Assembly (NCBI GenBank): GCA_947179155.2
Contig: OX359273.1
Coordinates: 10,219,501-10,283,500 of the forward strand
Direction: 5' to 3'
Length of the DNA: 64,000 nucleotides
Source of the DNA: Hedera helix
Lineage: Eukaryota; Streptophyta; Magnoliopsida; Apiales; Araliaceae
The notes below the pieces were generated by a model. That model was not told the DNA's origin, ran no database searches, and was given only the letters and a program-made list of their open reading frames with translations. How positions within the stretch are numbered: the stretch's first letter is position 1; each line of letters starts with the position of its first letter. This document shows, one piece after another, positions 11,357-23,155 of the stretch. The position numbers and the translations under genes are program-made.

Positions 11357-13068
11357 TTTATGTGACGCGCCCAAATTCGGGTTCCTTAAACCTTGAATTC
11401 GGTGCTCACTGTTCATACATTCTACTTTCATTTACCGCTACTCAAAATTTCTAATAATATATATTACATCCATTAATATTCAAGTTAATACAAAATATAC
11501 CTACCAAACCCCCAAGGTCATCAACCTTTACATACATACTGCGTTACTAGGGTAAGTATTCCACATCTACAGCCACAAAATGCATTTAAAACTACCAGCA
11601 GGGGATAATTCATCATTTCTTCATTCCGACATCTTTCATTTGCCTTTATCTTTCTTATGTATACCCTCGGATTTAATATCTTTGTCTATGTCAGATTAAT
11701 CAGGCAAGAATGAGCAACTGAAGTGCTCAAAAAGTATAATGAATTGAATAACAATGCAGCATAAGGAAAAGAATTTTATAACAATAACGTAACATGATCT
11801 CATTTCAAATGAAAGAAACTAACTGAGGAAATTATCCTTTGAAACATGATAAATGAGAATTATAATGAGGGTCACAAGACCATTGAAAATGGGCTAATCA
11901 ATAATAATACTGATAACCTGTATATGTCATAAAGACCATAAAATCTTAAACCCGTACTCGAGGTGATCAGCCTCTCGTACCTATGATTGTGCACATCATA
12001 TTACCACATATCACGGGGGATCGGAATTTAAAGCATCCGATAAGCTATATCCCCTGGAACAGGGTTGTTCATCTCAGTTTCTAGAGTCCGCACCAAAACA
12101 ATTTGGTTTGGCTCAGCACTTAACAGTAAATAGTAATTTGAAGTTTCAATTGTATCAAGGTCTAGCCGGACAAATGGCATAGACTCCTAATCATCAATGA
12201 TTATCATATAGTAACTAAGTAAACACAAATCCCCCGCCCATACAAAGGATTGTGCAACTCAGTCACCACATGAGTCCTCAATTGAAATTTCGTACCCAAG
12301 CTTTTTGCCCCTTTATCATAACATTTCTGTAATTCATGTCTCATTATTCTCTGAATTCTTCTTGTACTATTTCATAGTACCATATCTCTTTATAACATTA
12401 AACTATGCCTTTTCGACCATTAACAGGTCTCTATGTTACTTCACATTTTCACTTGATCCCATCATGATCTTACTTTACAACCTACTTCTTACTCGTTTCC
12501 CTTATCTCGAGATTGTATCGTAGTACGATCCTCTCACTTTTCCTGATCATATTATTATGATCTCTTCTTAAGCTTTTTAATTTTCCTTGCCATCTTTACT
12601 GTTTGAATCAGGTGTCCCCTGATTTTCTTTGAGATTCATCCTTGAATCATTTCAAATATTCTTTCAGATATATTCTTAGTTGAACTTATAAATTTTCTCA
12701 ACTCGTTATCTTCATTCAAGTCTTTCTTAACATCTCTATCTTTTCCTCATACTTTTATATCTTTCAAATTTCCTTAATTGTAGTCAATATCTGAGAACAT
12801 TTTTCTCAACTTATATCTCTCTATTCTAATCTCCCCATGTTCATCAAACTTATAACGTATTTGGACTCAGGAACTTACCATAATCATATGGTTGAGGAGC
12901 TTGTCCTAGTCAGACCATAGTCGTCCATTCGCTAAAGGGGCTCCACCATATAATAATGAGTCACGAGTTTACCATACGCTTGAGTTTTCAGAACACTCAA
13001 CTAACCGTACTCTTTCTTACTAAGGTTATAGCCTAAGGTATCATTTACCTAAGGTTCATAACCTCTAA
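11357..13068 (-). other. L1 leader region, possibly with an LTR-like insertion
   Basis: No coding sequence is recognised. The block 12000-13010 shares several segments with 33720-34340 (for example taccat..tatggtt/cttgaggagcttgtcctagtca), so it is a repeated leader sequence of this element family. The junction near 11357 (tgtgacgcgcccaaattcggg) looks like the end of an LTR, but I could not find its partner end or a duplication. Confidence 0.45.
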
Positions 13069-13080
13069 CTCTGATACCAA
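13069..13080 (-). other. L1 primer binding site (initiator tRNA-Met)
   Basis: The minus strand reads TTGGTATCAGAG immediately after the LTR end GTTACA plus one base. This is complementary to the 3' end of plant initiator tRNA-Met. It fixes the minus orientation of L1 and marks the 13082-17039 LTR as the 5' LTR. Confidence 0.85.
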
Positions 13081-14434
13081 CTGTAACAACCCCGAAATTC
13101 GACCCTATTTATTACCTTAAATCTGATATTTATTAAACATCATTTGCCTTACGTCCAAATTTCGGTTCGTTAATAAATCTTTAATCTCCTTCTTAATCCC
13201 TAAATTGACATTACAAACATCAATTACCAAATTTTTTGGTATAAATTTTTCTTTTTCTCTTCCTCAATTCAATCATTGTATTAAAATATTTGAACATTTA
13301 AAATCCTTAGTCCCTGGATCATTAGTATCTTTATATCTAGATCTTAGTCCCTGGATCGCAACATTTACTTTTTCTTTTCTTTCTTTTACAAATAACGTAA
13401 AGCTCAACATTTAAAGTTTAATATTGTATATATCCATACAACATTTTTCGTTTCATAAATCATAATTAAATCATTTAATAATTTCTATCGTAACATCTAT
13501 CTAGTACAATCACAGTTCAAAATTTAACTTTACTTATCATGTCTGGATTCGACGTATATATGTACATATGAAACATCATTATAAACTTAACACATGTATC
13601 CACATTGAATGGAAAATATAACAAAACGTTTCCCACCTTCTAGACAATTCATCTCTAACAATTAATCCGATATTCTTGCAATTATTTCTTTCCTGCAAAA
13701 ATGTTTATTAAGCAAGTAATGAGCACAATGGTTCAGCAAGTTCAACAGTTTATACATCACGTAGCACATACCTTAATATGTTTGGTGTGTGTCATATATC
13801 ATGTGTTGTGCCTATACTTGAGCAACATATATATATTCATATCGTTGTACGACGTATGCATTATTGTCATATTAATCACGTAGCACATAGCACATAATTT
13901 GTATGCATTCAGAACAAGAATTACATATCATAACGGTCTAACATTTAACATAAAAGGACTGAAGAACTTGCCTGGCGTCTAGTTATTTAAATTGTTAGCT
14001 CAAACCCTTAACTCGATCAACCTATGATCATAAAATAATCAAATAATAATTATTTATCTCTTTATGATATTAATTTACTTAATTAATATCATCTCTGGGT
14101 CAATTATTAATTTATATGGCCAACTATAATAACCTCGTTCCTTAAATTATTAGCATAACTTAATATTTAATACCTTTACTACGGACAACCCGGCTTATTG
14201 GATAAAATTTAACATATTTGGTTGTCCGAAAATTTTATTTAACCATTTTCTAAATTATAACCTTATTAGATTAATATTTAAACCTTTAAATATTAATCCC
14301 CAATATTTAATATTTTTACAAAAATATTAAACTTAATGCCCAAACATCATTTCTATATTTTTTTACTATTTTTCTATAATTTTCTATGATTTTTAAATAA
14401 TTTTTAAACATTTATTTCATTAAAATCACTTTCT

Positions 14435-14690
14435 GGGGGCATTTTCGTAATTTTCGCAGCTTTACGGACATGACCGGCATTAATAGAAAAGCTCAGGGGC
14501 TTATCCGTAATTTCCGCGCCCTTAGGGACCCATCCAGTATTTCTTGGAAAGGTCGGGGGCATTTCCGTAACTTTAGCAACGTTAAGGACATAACCGGAAT
14601 TTACGGGAAAGTCCAGGGGCATTTTCGTAGTTTCGATGGTCCAAGGACACGGCGGGTATTATCGCAAAAGACCAATGGCACGCTGGTAAT
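14435..14690. repeat. 60-bp tandem repeat in L1 LTR
   Basis: The word ggggc ends at 14440, 14500, 14560 and 14620, with a decayed copy (aatggc) ending at 14679, so the period is 60 bp. Each unit reads roughly GGGGGCATTTTCGTAATTT...GGACA...CCGG..TT. A single similar unit precedes the GC module in LTR A (4022-4060). Confidence 0.8.
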
Positions 14691-14699
14691 TTCCAGTCG

Positions 14700-14880
14700 T
14701 GCGGGTCGCCCGCGCAATGTGCGGCGACTGTTTCTGCCGACGCCCAAAACGATGTTGTTTCCCAGCCGTTTCCAGAAATTTCCTCCGCGCAATACGCGGC
14801 TCCCCCTTCCGCGTGCCAAGAACGATGTCGTTTTTGGCCCGCGCCGCTGAACTGTCGCGCAATGCGCGGACAGTCCCTGA
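14700..14880. repeat. GC-rich palindromic cassette in L1 LTR
   Basis: Three near-palindromes CGCGCAATRYGCGG (14711-14724, 14786-14799, 14856-14869) alternate with two copies of AACGATGTYGTTT (about 14747 and 14820). Overlapping open frames on both strands result from the high GC content and are not taken as genes. The same word set is in LTR A (4091-4247) and, partly, in the M LTRs. Confidence 0.75.
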
Positions 14881-15280
14881 ACTCCTCTTCTTCTCCTTCG
14901 CAACAGTAGGCCACCTTTGCACAAAATATATCATTTTGCTCCAACTTTTCACATCAAAACTACTCCCAAAAATCATGTAAATCATAGATATACATCCTAA
15001 AATTATTTGGAATAATTATTCTAATTATTTCCAATTTTTCCATGAAAATATTTTATCTCCATAAATACAAAATAAATTCCAAAATTAAATTTGTATACCT
15101 TCCTTGAAGCTTTCTTTCACTTGGATGGCACCAAACCTTCTCTCTTGCGGTGGCATGGTGGTTCACGGTAGGTGGAGGTGATGTTGTTCGGTGGGAGGAA
15201 GAGAAAAAAAAGGAGAGATAGTTGTTTTCTTTTCTTTTTCTTTTCTTTCTTATTTCTTCCCTTTTTGCTTGCTTTCCTTT

Positions 15281-15292
15281 CCTTTTATATGC
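15281..15292 (-). promoter_or_regulatory. TATA box of L1 5' LTR
   Basis: The minus strand reads GCATATAAAAGG. It is the best TATA match in the LTR and is followed downstream by purine-rich transcribed sequence. Assignment is by sequence only. Confidence 0.5.
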
Positions 15293-17039
15293 AAAGCACA
15301 CTTAACATTTTGGCTAAAAAAATAATCCACCGACTCATGCCACGGAAACTTCCGGATTTTCAATAAAAATAACATGCAAAATTCTAATTTAAACACATTA
15401 CATAATTATTTCTTATAATAAATATTTTATATAATGTATATAAAATATTAATTTTAATTCACCAAAAATCATAATATGATTTATAAATAATTTTAATACC
15501 ACTTTTGGGTACTTTTCTTGACAAATTTTGTACACGCATAATAACATGCGTGTAATTATATGAGGTAATTTATACCTCCAAAATTCATAAAATAATTTAC
15601 ATGACTTATAAAAATTATTTTTCATAATTTATCACTCCGTTACTCGGACAACATGTTACTCTAACATGTTCACATTTCTGAAATATTATCTTTCATAAAA
15701 GTCATCATAATTCCATTATACATAAATATAATTTTTAATAACTTAAAACATTCCTTTTTCTTATTTATTATTCAATTTCTTTAATATCCACATTAACTTT
15801 CCTTATATAAATTATATAATTTAATATTACATAATTTATATAATTACATTATTCCTTTTTAAATAATTTCTATTTTACACAATTACAATTTATAAAATTT
15901 TCTTCCACCCTTAATTATATTTAATTCTCTTATATAAATTATATAATTATTCTTATATAATTTATATAATTATTATTTCCTTCATACAACATTTTAATTT
16001 CCTTATATAAATTATATAATTATTATTATATAATTTATATAATTACATTTCTTCTCAATTAATTTCTAAACTTCCTCCATAATTTATAATTAATTTAAAA
16101 TCAATAATTACACTTTTTACTAACTTCCTCATTAACTTTTCATAAATTTTTCGGATTAATTTAATTATTAATCCCTTAATTTTCATAATTAATAGCATTT
16201 ACAATTATAACAATTAAACATAAACACATATATATACATATATAATTCATATTTCTTACATTTTCATATAACCTTATTTAAATCATAATTTCTACATTTT
16301 CATTTAATTGTACAATTTATTGTACATTTAACCAAAATTTCTCTCTTATTCTTAATAAATTGTTTTTAAACAATTTATTTACTTTTCAATTACTTTAATT
16401 CCATACCATTCGTCATAATCTCTGTATAGATTTAATTTACTAATTAAATCTCATCACATAAAATATCACCAATAATTTAAACAACCTTAATAATTCTATC
16501 AATTAAATTCTCATTTCATAATATTAAAGGAATCTTGAAAATTCAGATCCTCACATTCTTCCCCCCTTAACAGGATTCCGTCCTCGGAATCACAATGGCC
16601 GTAATATTCATACGTATTTATTTATAGCACCTTGCTATACCTTTATCTTAATACGTAACAACTAAATCCACAACAATTAGTCATATCTTATTTCCTTAAT
16701 ATCCATATAACTTACATGGATTACACCATAATGGTCATAATTGTTAGAATATTCAACTCTTAATTCAATTCACATTTTCTTTGGCTCCTTATTCTCTGAA
16801 ATATTTCCTTTCTTTAATCGCACATCTCCTTACTCCATTTACTTATTCCATATCCTCTATTGCACATCATTATACTCTGCACATTCATCTTTCTCTTCTC
16901 AGTTTATATAATTCTTCTTCATATTCTATAAACTTTTCCTCAATACCTTCATCATTCGACACTAGGTTCTAAACGTTAACCTTTACTTAATTCATCATAA
17001 TCTTTATTTGAAATTATTCTAAAATCCTGGGGTATCACA

Positions 17040-17195
17040 TTTTCTGTCGATCCTGAGCTGTTACTAACCGAGTTCGTATCAACCTGACTGTATCCGCCGT
17101 TTGTTGAACTATTTTGGGTCCTAACAGTTGATGTTCGCCAACTTCATCCCAACATAAAGGAGTTCTGAACTTTCTTCCATATAAAGCTTCGTAAG
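17040..17195 (-). pseudogene. Gypsy integrase fragment trapped between two LTRs
   Basis: The minus strand encodes YEALYGRKFRTPLCWDEVGE, then HQLLGPKIVQQTADTVRLI and TAQDRQKM, the post-core integrase block of chromovirus-type gypsy elements. It is cut on one side by the L1 5' LTR (17039) and on the other by LTR C (17196). It is not L1's own integrase, which is at 130-1300 with different residues. It is the visible remnant of an older element into which L1 and C inserted. Confidence 0.8.
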
Positions 17196-18737
17196 TGTAA
17201 CGACCCCGAAATTCGACAAACCTTATTACCTTAAATTTCATATTTATTATTCATTATTTCCTTAACATTCAAATTTCGGTCCGTTAATAAATCTTTAATC
17301 ACCTTATTTAACCCATTAATTGACATTATAGTCATCAATTATCAAATTTTTCGGTATATATTTTTTTTTCCAGTCCGTTAATTCCCTAGATCGCAACCTT
17401 TACTTTTTCTTTATATTACCAGTGGTGGATACTAGCGCCACAGCGGTCCTGGATAGAACCTTTCACTGCTGCGGTGGCGTAGCCCAATGCTGCGGTGGTC
17501 AGTTAGTAAAACAAATCCTAATATTTTCCAATTTTGTTTTCTTGATTCAAACCTATATAGAACTTGTTACACACATCCAAAAGACACCAAAACTAATTTG
17601 TTATCTTCATAACTTAATATTCTTCAATATATTATGGATCAACCGCCTTTTTGGAAACATTTTTGTTATAGAAATCTCGAGCGATCGACTAACGTTTCAA
17701 AACGACCTCTTTTGAGAACAATGACCATAGTTTGCTTATTTTACCACATTTTTCAGCGATTTAAGTTAAGCTACTTCCAAAATTTATAGATCTAGCATAC
17801 AAGATGCCAAGACCACATAATTAACTTACTTATCTCAAATCACAAATCATCAATCCATACATCAAGTAAAGGTATTGTTTTAAAACATGTTCACAAGAAC
17901 TTTTCTTCAATCTTTTGCATGCAAGGCATGTCAACACACATATCTAGCATATATAACCATAGATCTTCCTAAATATTATATATCTATCATCATGGAGTAT
18001 AAAAATAGGTTTTTAACCATCAAACTTAATTTTCTACTACAAAATCAACTCTTGACCATAGGAAATACATAACGCGCATACATATACATATATACACATT
18101 TTCATCACAACACCGCCATTAAAAGTCCGTCCTTATTTCTTCGAACCATTTATGGTTCCACAACATAAAAATCTCCCACAACCAACTATGGCAAAACAAT
18201 AACTATAACTTTAACTATAAAAATATATACATATCAAATATAAAACACTTTTAAACCTTTTTTTTTATGCTCTCTTTCTCTTCCTTCCAAAATATGTTGT
18301 GAAACTAGATGGCATTCACTTACTACTCTTGAGCTCTACCCGAAATGCTAGCTTTTTCTCTCTCAAAGGCTTATCTCACAAAGCTCTCAAGGAAACTCTC
18401 TCAAGAACTCCCTCATTTCTCTCTTTGGTGAACTCACAAAATGATCGACTCTTTTAAGCATTGGTGATGCACTATATTTATAGGAAAATGGTAAGTATGC
18501 TTAGCTTCCATAATTCACTAACACTTAGCTAAATCAAGCCACTAAACCTAGCAAAGCAAGATCCACAAATTAAGGAAACTAGCTTGCACTTGGAATGCTT
18601 TCTCTTAGAGTAATTTAGGGAAGTTCTTGAGCATTGCACCCCACCTTGGGCCTCCCCCACTTGACCAGCCCATTCCCCCCATTTTTTTCTTGCATTTTTT
18701 ATTTATTTTTATTACTTATACACAAACACACACACGC

Positions 18738-18777
<40 letters not shown>

Positions 18778-19270
18778 ACACATGGATTGATTGGGCAACT
18801 ATTTGGATACTTAAAATTAATTCCTTTGGCTCATTTAAATCATTTACCTATGCTCAATAACTAATTCTAATTGGGCTCAAGAATGGGCTACACCAATTAA
18901 ATTCAACTATGTTAGAAAATTAATTAGAATTGTGCTAGTAGTTTAACTTCATTTGGGCTAACATTACTACATTGTAGGACTAGATATAAATGAAGCATTG
19001 GCCTACAACATTTAGTTCAATTGGGCTAGGTTAAATCACACATAGAGTAACATATTAAATATCACACATAGAGTAAGACATAGACTACCACTAATTGGTT
19101 TAACTACAAACCCTAGCCCATGTAATGACTTGACTTGTTCATTAATTTTCTTGTTACATTAAATAACATAAAAAATAGTTATCCATAGTATTTCATAAAA
19201 TTCACTTCATTGATAATTAGTTATAAATTTTAATTACAATGTGATCTTAAATTCATGGTTATTACATGTG
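17196..19270 (-). repeat. LTR C and adjoining sequence, outer boundary unresolved
   Basis: The plus-strand start TGTAACGACCCCGAAATTCG matches the L1 LTR end for about 100 bp, so C is a related gypsy LTR in minus orientation. A minus-strand TATA (cctataaatatag) lies at 18470-18486 and a small GC island (actgctgcggtggcg) at 17420-17505. The candidate duplication GTAAG (17191-17195) has no partner that I can find, so the right boundary is uncertain. Everything from about 18780 to 19270 is AT-rich with no recognisable gene. Confidence 0.55.
18740..18774. repeat. (TA)n microsatellite
   Basis: An uninterrupted TA run following a short CA run in LTR C. Open frames across it (Tyr-Ile repeats) are artefacts. 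Confidence 0.9.
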
Positions 19271-20383
19271 TGATAAGGTCCACGATACGTTGGCGTAAGT
19301 TGAAAGTTGTCCGAATCATTTTTTAGCCAAGTTGTAAAGTGAACACTCACAACACCTCAACTCAATGTCTATATGGAGACACAAACCTTAGAACAATTGT
19401 CCGTGTAAGGAAAATTGCGTTATATGGACACCAACGACACCTCAACCCATTGTCTATAAAGAGACAAAAACCTTGGCACAATCGACGATTGATACGGTAG
19501 AAGTTGCCACACACAACTATGAATTGTTGCATGATAAGACAAATTAAATCACAAGAATACTAAGAAATGCTTAGAAATTCTCAAAGAACCAAAAGATAAA
19601 GAATAACCTCACAAGAATTTATTAATGAATTAATGTTAAAAAAATTACAAAGCTTTAATGTCTATTTGTACTAATCTATGAAAACCCAATCCTTACATTG
19701 AAAGAAAATATCAATACATAAGTAATCTAAACTAATTAGGTAATAAAATCCTAGTTGGAATCATAAAATTTGCTGAAAACTGCTAAAAACGCGTAGTCAA
19801 CCCGTGTTCCCCGAGGCGCAATGTCCTAGGCTAAACATCACATCAGGGAACGCTCTGAACGCACTAAGGGAGCATTCCTCTTGGTCCACCTGCGCCGGGG
19901 AACGAGTTCTCTTCACAAAACCTTCCCCAAGCCATGATCCCTATTTCTTCAAATTCCAAATTTCTCATCATTTGTTAATTCGGTCATAACTTTCAATCTG
20001 CTTATAGTTACAAAATGTGTCACCTATCAAATCGAAGCTCTCAATGTGCTCTCCAATAAAATCCAAGTTCCATTCACAAAAAATATCATTTAAGCTATAT
20101 AAATTTGGATCAAAGATGTTATCCATAACATCCTTGAAGTTTTCTTCAACCCAAACACTTTGAATCACTTGATGAACATTTGGAACTTGATTTATCCTTG
20201 AATTAAGCTGCATTTGAACATCGTAGAATAAACTTCTACCCACTTACTTGAAATCTATCCAATACGACTTTCCTCGAACTCTAAGCCCATTTCTTGATAT
20301 CGATTTGAATTGAATCCTTCTCTTTATTCAAGCATTCACGAAACTCCGTCTCGTTTGATTTGTACGCGATTAGGATCTCATCA
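19271..20383 (-). repeat. K 3' LTR
   Basis: TG...CA ended on both strands, beginning TGATGAGATCC on the minus strand next to the PPT. It is collinear with 31109-32241 with visible divergence (many substitutions and small indels), so K is an old insertion. It contains a hairpin-like GC segment (GGCGCAATGTCCTAGG at 19815) also found in LTR D. Confidence 0.82.
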
Positions 20384-20397
20384 TTCCCCTCCTCTTG
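20384..20397 (-). other. K polypurine tract
   Basis: The minus strand reads caagaggaggggaa immediately before the 3' LTR start TGATGAG. This is the expected plus-strand primer site. The upstream minus-strand frame still shows the 3' pol-end motif DLRINSFQEEGNDE. Confidence 0.75.
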
Positions 20398-21384
20398 AAA
20401 AGAATTTATCCTCAAATCTGGCCCTATAGCAAAACAGACTAAGTAAGTACTATAAAACCTAATATAATCATAATTCTTATCTGTCAAATTTAACGTATAA
20501 AAATCAACAAAGTAATTAAGAATTAGAAAAATTTCAGCCCCTCTTGGATTGAATATCAATCTTTAAAACTCTTCCCCTAATGAACTCAACCATTTTTTTC
20601 CCATGCCTCAAATCTAGGCAATTTCTTGATTCGCATTATTATCCACTTTCAAATTCCTGGATCGAACACAACACAAACTAAACCAAGATGTATCTCATGG
20701 TCAACTGATAAAATTAATAGCCTATAAACTTCATCCATTCGTGAATTTATCATCTTCAATTCACCTGGATCAAAAATAAAATAAAACCAATGAACATGTA
20801 TCTTGAACTCAAGGAACTCTAATTTATATGCATAGTTTATCAAATCAAAAAATCAAAATACTTCCCTCTAAAAACACTATGTATTATTCCGCTTGATTTG
20901 TAAATTTCTTAATGCGCATCTCAACATTGATTAGTTTTGCATATTGCTCTATTTCCCACTTAATGTTGAATTTCGTCTCACCATGAATCTGTCAAACACA
21001 AATAATCGTCATCTTCCCATTAACATTAACAAACTCAAATCAAACAATGACATTAATGGAATAAAAAGGTCACAATCAACTTCACAAGATGAAAACATAA
21101 TTATAGAATCAACATTACGATCAATTGTAGACTCCATAAATTTAATCTTTCTTTTTCCATCTAGGATAGTATATTCAAAATCATGTAATGACATTAAATC
21201 CAATGAAAAAACACTACCCATATAAAACCGATCACAATCACTATCTAATGATGATAACTCACGTATAGAATGACCAATAAGAAAATAAGAATACTGACTA
21301 GAAAAACTAGAATGTATGTTATAAAAATAAGCACTTTGAAAACGACAACTAGACTGAAGAAAACAAGAATTTTAAAAATGACAA

Positions 21385-22082
21385 CTAGAATGAAGGAAAG
21401 CAAAATTTTTGAAAACAACAACTAGAACGAAGAAAAGCAAAATTTTGAGAACAATAACTAGAATGAAAACTATGATCATAAACTAACTCAATGTATATCA
21501 AATAGCCTCCATAGTTTACGATAAAAATGATATTATCATCAAAATAGCTAACAACAAATTTACCAATGGAAGCATGCAAAAAATGTTTCAATAATTTCTT
21601 GAACATACTAGATGCATTAATTAATCTAACTGAAATAACTAACCATCTATATAAATCACATGTCAATGAAACTTTCCAATCATCAAATTCTTTCATGCTA
21701 ATTTGATATTGCAGATCATCAATGGTTATCATCAAATTAGACAAATCACAAGATCTATGCAATTCATTAAACATATTATCTACGCAAAGAAAAGAATATC
21801 GATACTTGTTTACCAATTGAAAATTAATACACATGCTCGACGATCCTTCTTCCTTAGGTACCTTGAATGTTGAAACTGCATATGAACTTATGCGCTTTCT
21901 CTAACGAACCCCTCCTCTATCAACTCACCAACTTGCTTTCGCGACTCCTTCATTTCCTCGGGATTACTCCTATAAGCTAGTCGGTTTGGAATGATAGCAC
22001 CAGGTATGGAATCAAACACCTGCACAAGAGAAAAAATAGAACTACACAAAAAAAAGTTAATATTGCTAGTATTTAAAAGCAC
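21385..22082 (-). pseudogene. K reverse transcriptase, degenerate
   Basis: The block IPNRLAYRSNPEEMKESRKQ, then VGELIEEGFVRESA (22082-21890), is the conserved N-terminal RT segment. A second piece (21834-21385) includes YQISMKEFDDWK, LINASSMFKKLLKHFL and KFVVSYFDD. The YFDD catalytic box (about 21543-21532) is intact, but the region is broken by frameshifts and about 80 codons between the pieces are disturbed. It is followed directly by non-coding sequence and the PPT, so RNase H and integrase are lost. Confidence 0.85.
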
Positions 22083-22479
22083 CTCCTTGTACGTAAGTAG
22101 AATCGTAGGCTGTTTAGAAAAAAACGCTCTTTCATTCTCTTTTTCATAGTCACATATTTTCCTCTCTTCTTTTACCTCATTCTCCTCTTTTCTCTCAATC
22201 TCTCAATTATTTTCATTCTCTTTTTTCTCACTTTTCACTTTCTCCTACTCTTTTAAATCTCTTCCATCTTTTCTACCTCTCTTTTATTTTTTCTCTCACA
22301 TTCATCTACTCTTTCTTTTTCTCTCTCAATAGTTTGTTCACTCTCATTCTTTTCAACACTGTTTTTTCGAAAGTGCTCGAGATCTTCTTGAATTCACTAA
22401 TATGTCATTGACACTAAATTGATTTTCTTTTGATTATACACCAATGAATACTTATTTGTAGCACCTTCATGCTTCGCAC

Positions 22480-22830
22480 ACCATTTAATCTTCCATGGTC
22501 TCCCAAATAACAAAATGACAAATGTTTGTTGGAACTACATCACATAGCACCTCATCTTCATATCTCCCAATCTTAAATGAAACTATCACCTACTTAGTCA
22601 CCTCAAGCTCTCCAATAACATTGACTCCTTGCAATGTATAAGGCTGAGGATGCGCAACTATTGACAGACCTAGTTTCTCTACCAAAATAGTGCTAGCAAT
22701 GTTAGTGTAAATACCACCATTAATCTTCACAATACCTATTTTACCTTGAATGAGGCACCTAGTGTTAAAGATGTCCTTTAGCTATACTTTGTCCTCCATA
22801 ATTTACTCACTCATAGCTTTGCTCTTCACC
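22480..22830 (-). pseudogene. K protease region, active site mutated
   Basis: Minus-strand frames give IFNTRCLIQGKIGIVKINGG, then YTNIASTILVEKLGL and YEDEVLCDVVPTNICHFV. This matches the retropepsin domain of CRM/Reina-type gypsy elements, where the active site is normally IIDGGS. Here the catalytic Asp is Asn (INGG). Frameshifts are present. Upstream (22830-23150) an acidic/basic stretch corresponds to the gag-protease linker. Confidence 0.7.
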
Positions 22831-23155
22831 AATGACTTTTCGTGGACAATATGATCACTTTTAAATTTATCCTTATTTGGTTGAACTTGTTCCCTCCATT
22901 GTGCATTAGGTATATTTTCTGATTATGCCCAACACGTTCTCAATCTATTTATCCTCCTACAAATCTCTTCCATGTGGTCATCCTTTGCCTCCCTAGGCTA
23001 AACATGGGTCCTCTTACGCTCCATAGGCTTTTAAGGTTGCTCATACTCATCCTCATCGTCATCCCATGTTGAACGCCTTGACGGTTGCTCTAAACGCCTT
23101 GTGGATGAATACTCTTTTCTCCTTTTCACCTCTTGATCATAGTAGGTTGGGGCGT

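Larger units (their letters stand above)
71..17039 (-). mobile_element. L1: degenerate Ty3/gypsy element (chromovirus, Tekay/Del-like)
   Basis: Read on the minus strand the order is 5' LTR (17039-13082), initiator tRNA-Met PBS, long leader, coiled-coil ORF remnant, gag, protease, RT, RNase H and integrase with a chromodomain-like tail. This domain order (integrase last) defines Ty3/gypsy. The tail motif, zinc knuckles and LTR ends (TGTGATACCCC...GGTTGTTACA) resemble the Tekay/Del chromoviruses. Every domain carries stops, frameshifts or lost catalytic residues, so it is dead. Two solo-LTR insertions (A with B inside it, and N) break gag. The 3' LTR is not visible at the left edge. Confidence 0.85.
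13082..17039 (-). repeat. L1 5' LTR (3958 bp)
   Basis: On the minus strand it begins TGTGATACCCCAGG (at 17039) and ends GGGGTTGTTACA (at 13082), followed by the PBS. The TATA box is at 15292-15281, giving a long AT-rich U3 (15.3-17.0 kb) with many repeated ttatataatt words and an R/U5 that holds a 60-bp tandem repeat and a GC-rich cassette. A related LTR end occurs at 17196 (LTR C) and a more distant one at 35638 (LTR D). Confidence 0.8.

Noticed and set aside
14470..14985. Overlapping open frames of 93-126 codons on both strands in the L1 LTR
   Set aside because: They coincide with the GC-rich palindromic cassette and the 60-bp repeat; long frames in all phases are expected from low stop-codon density, and the translations are Arg/Pro-rich without homology.
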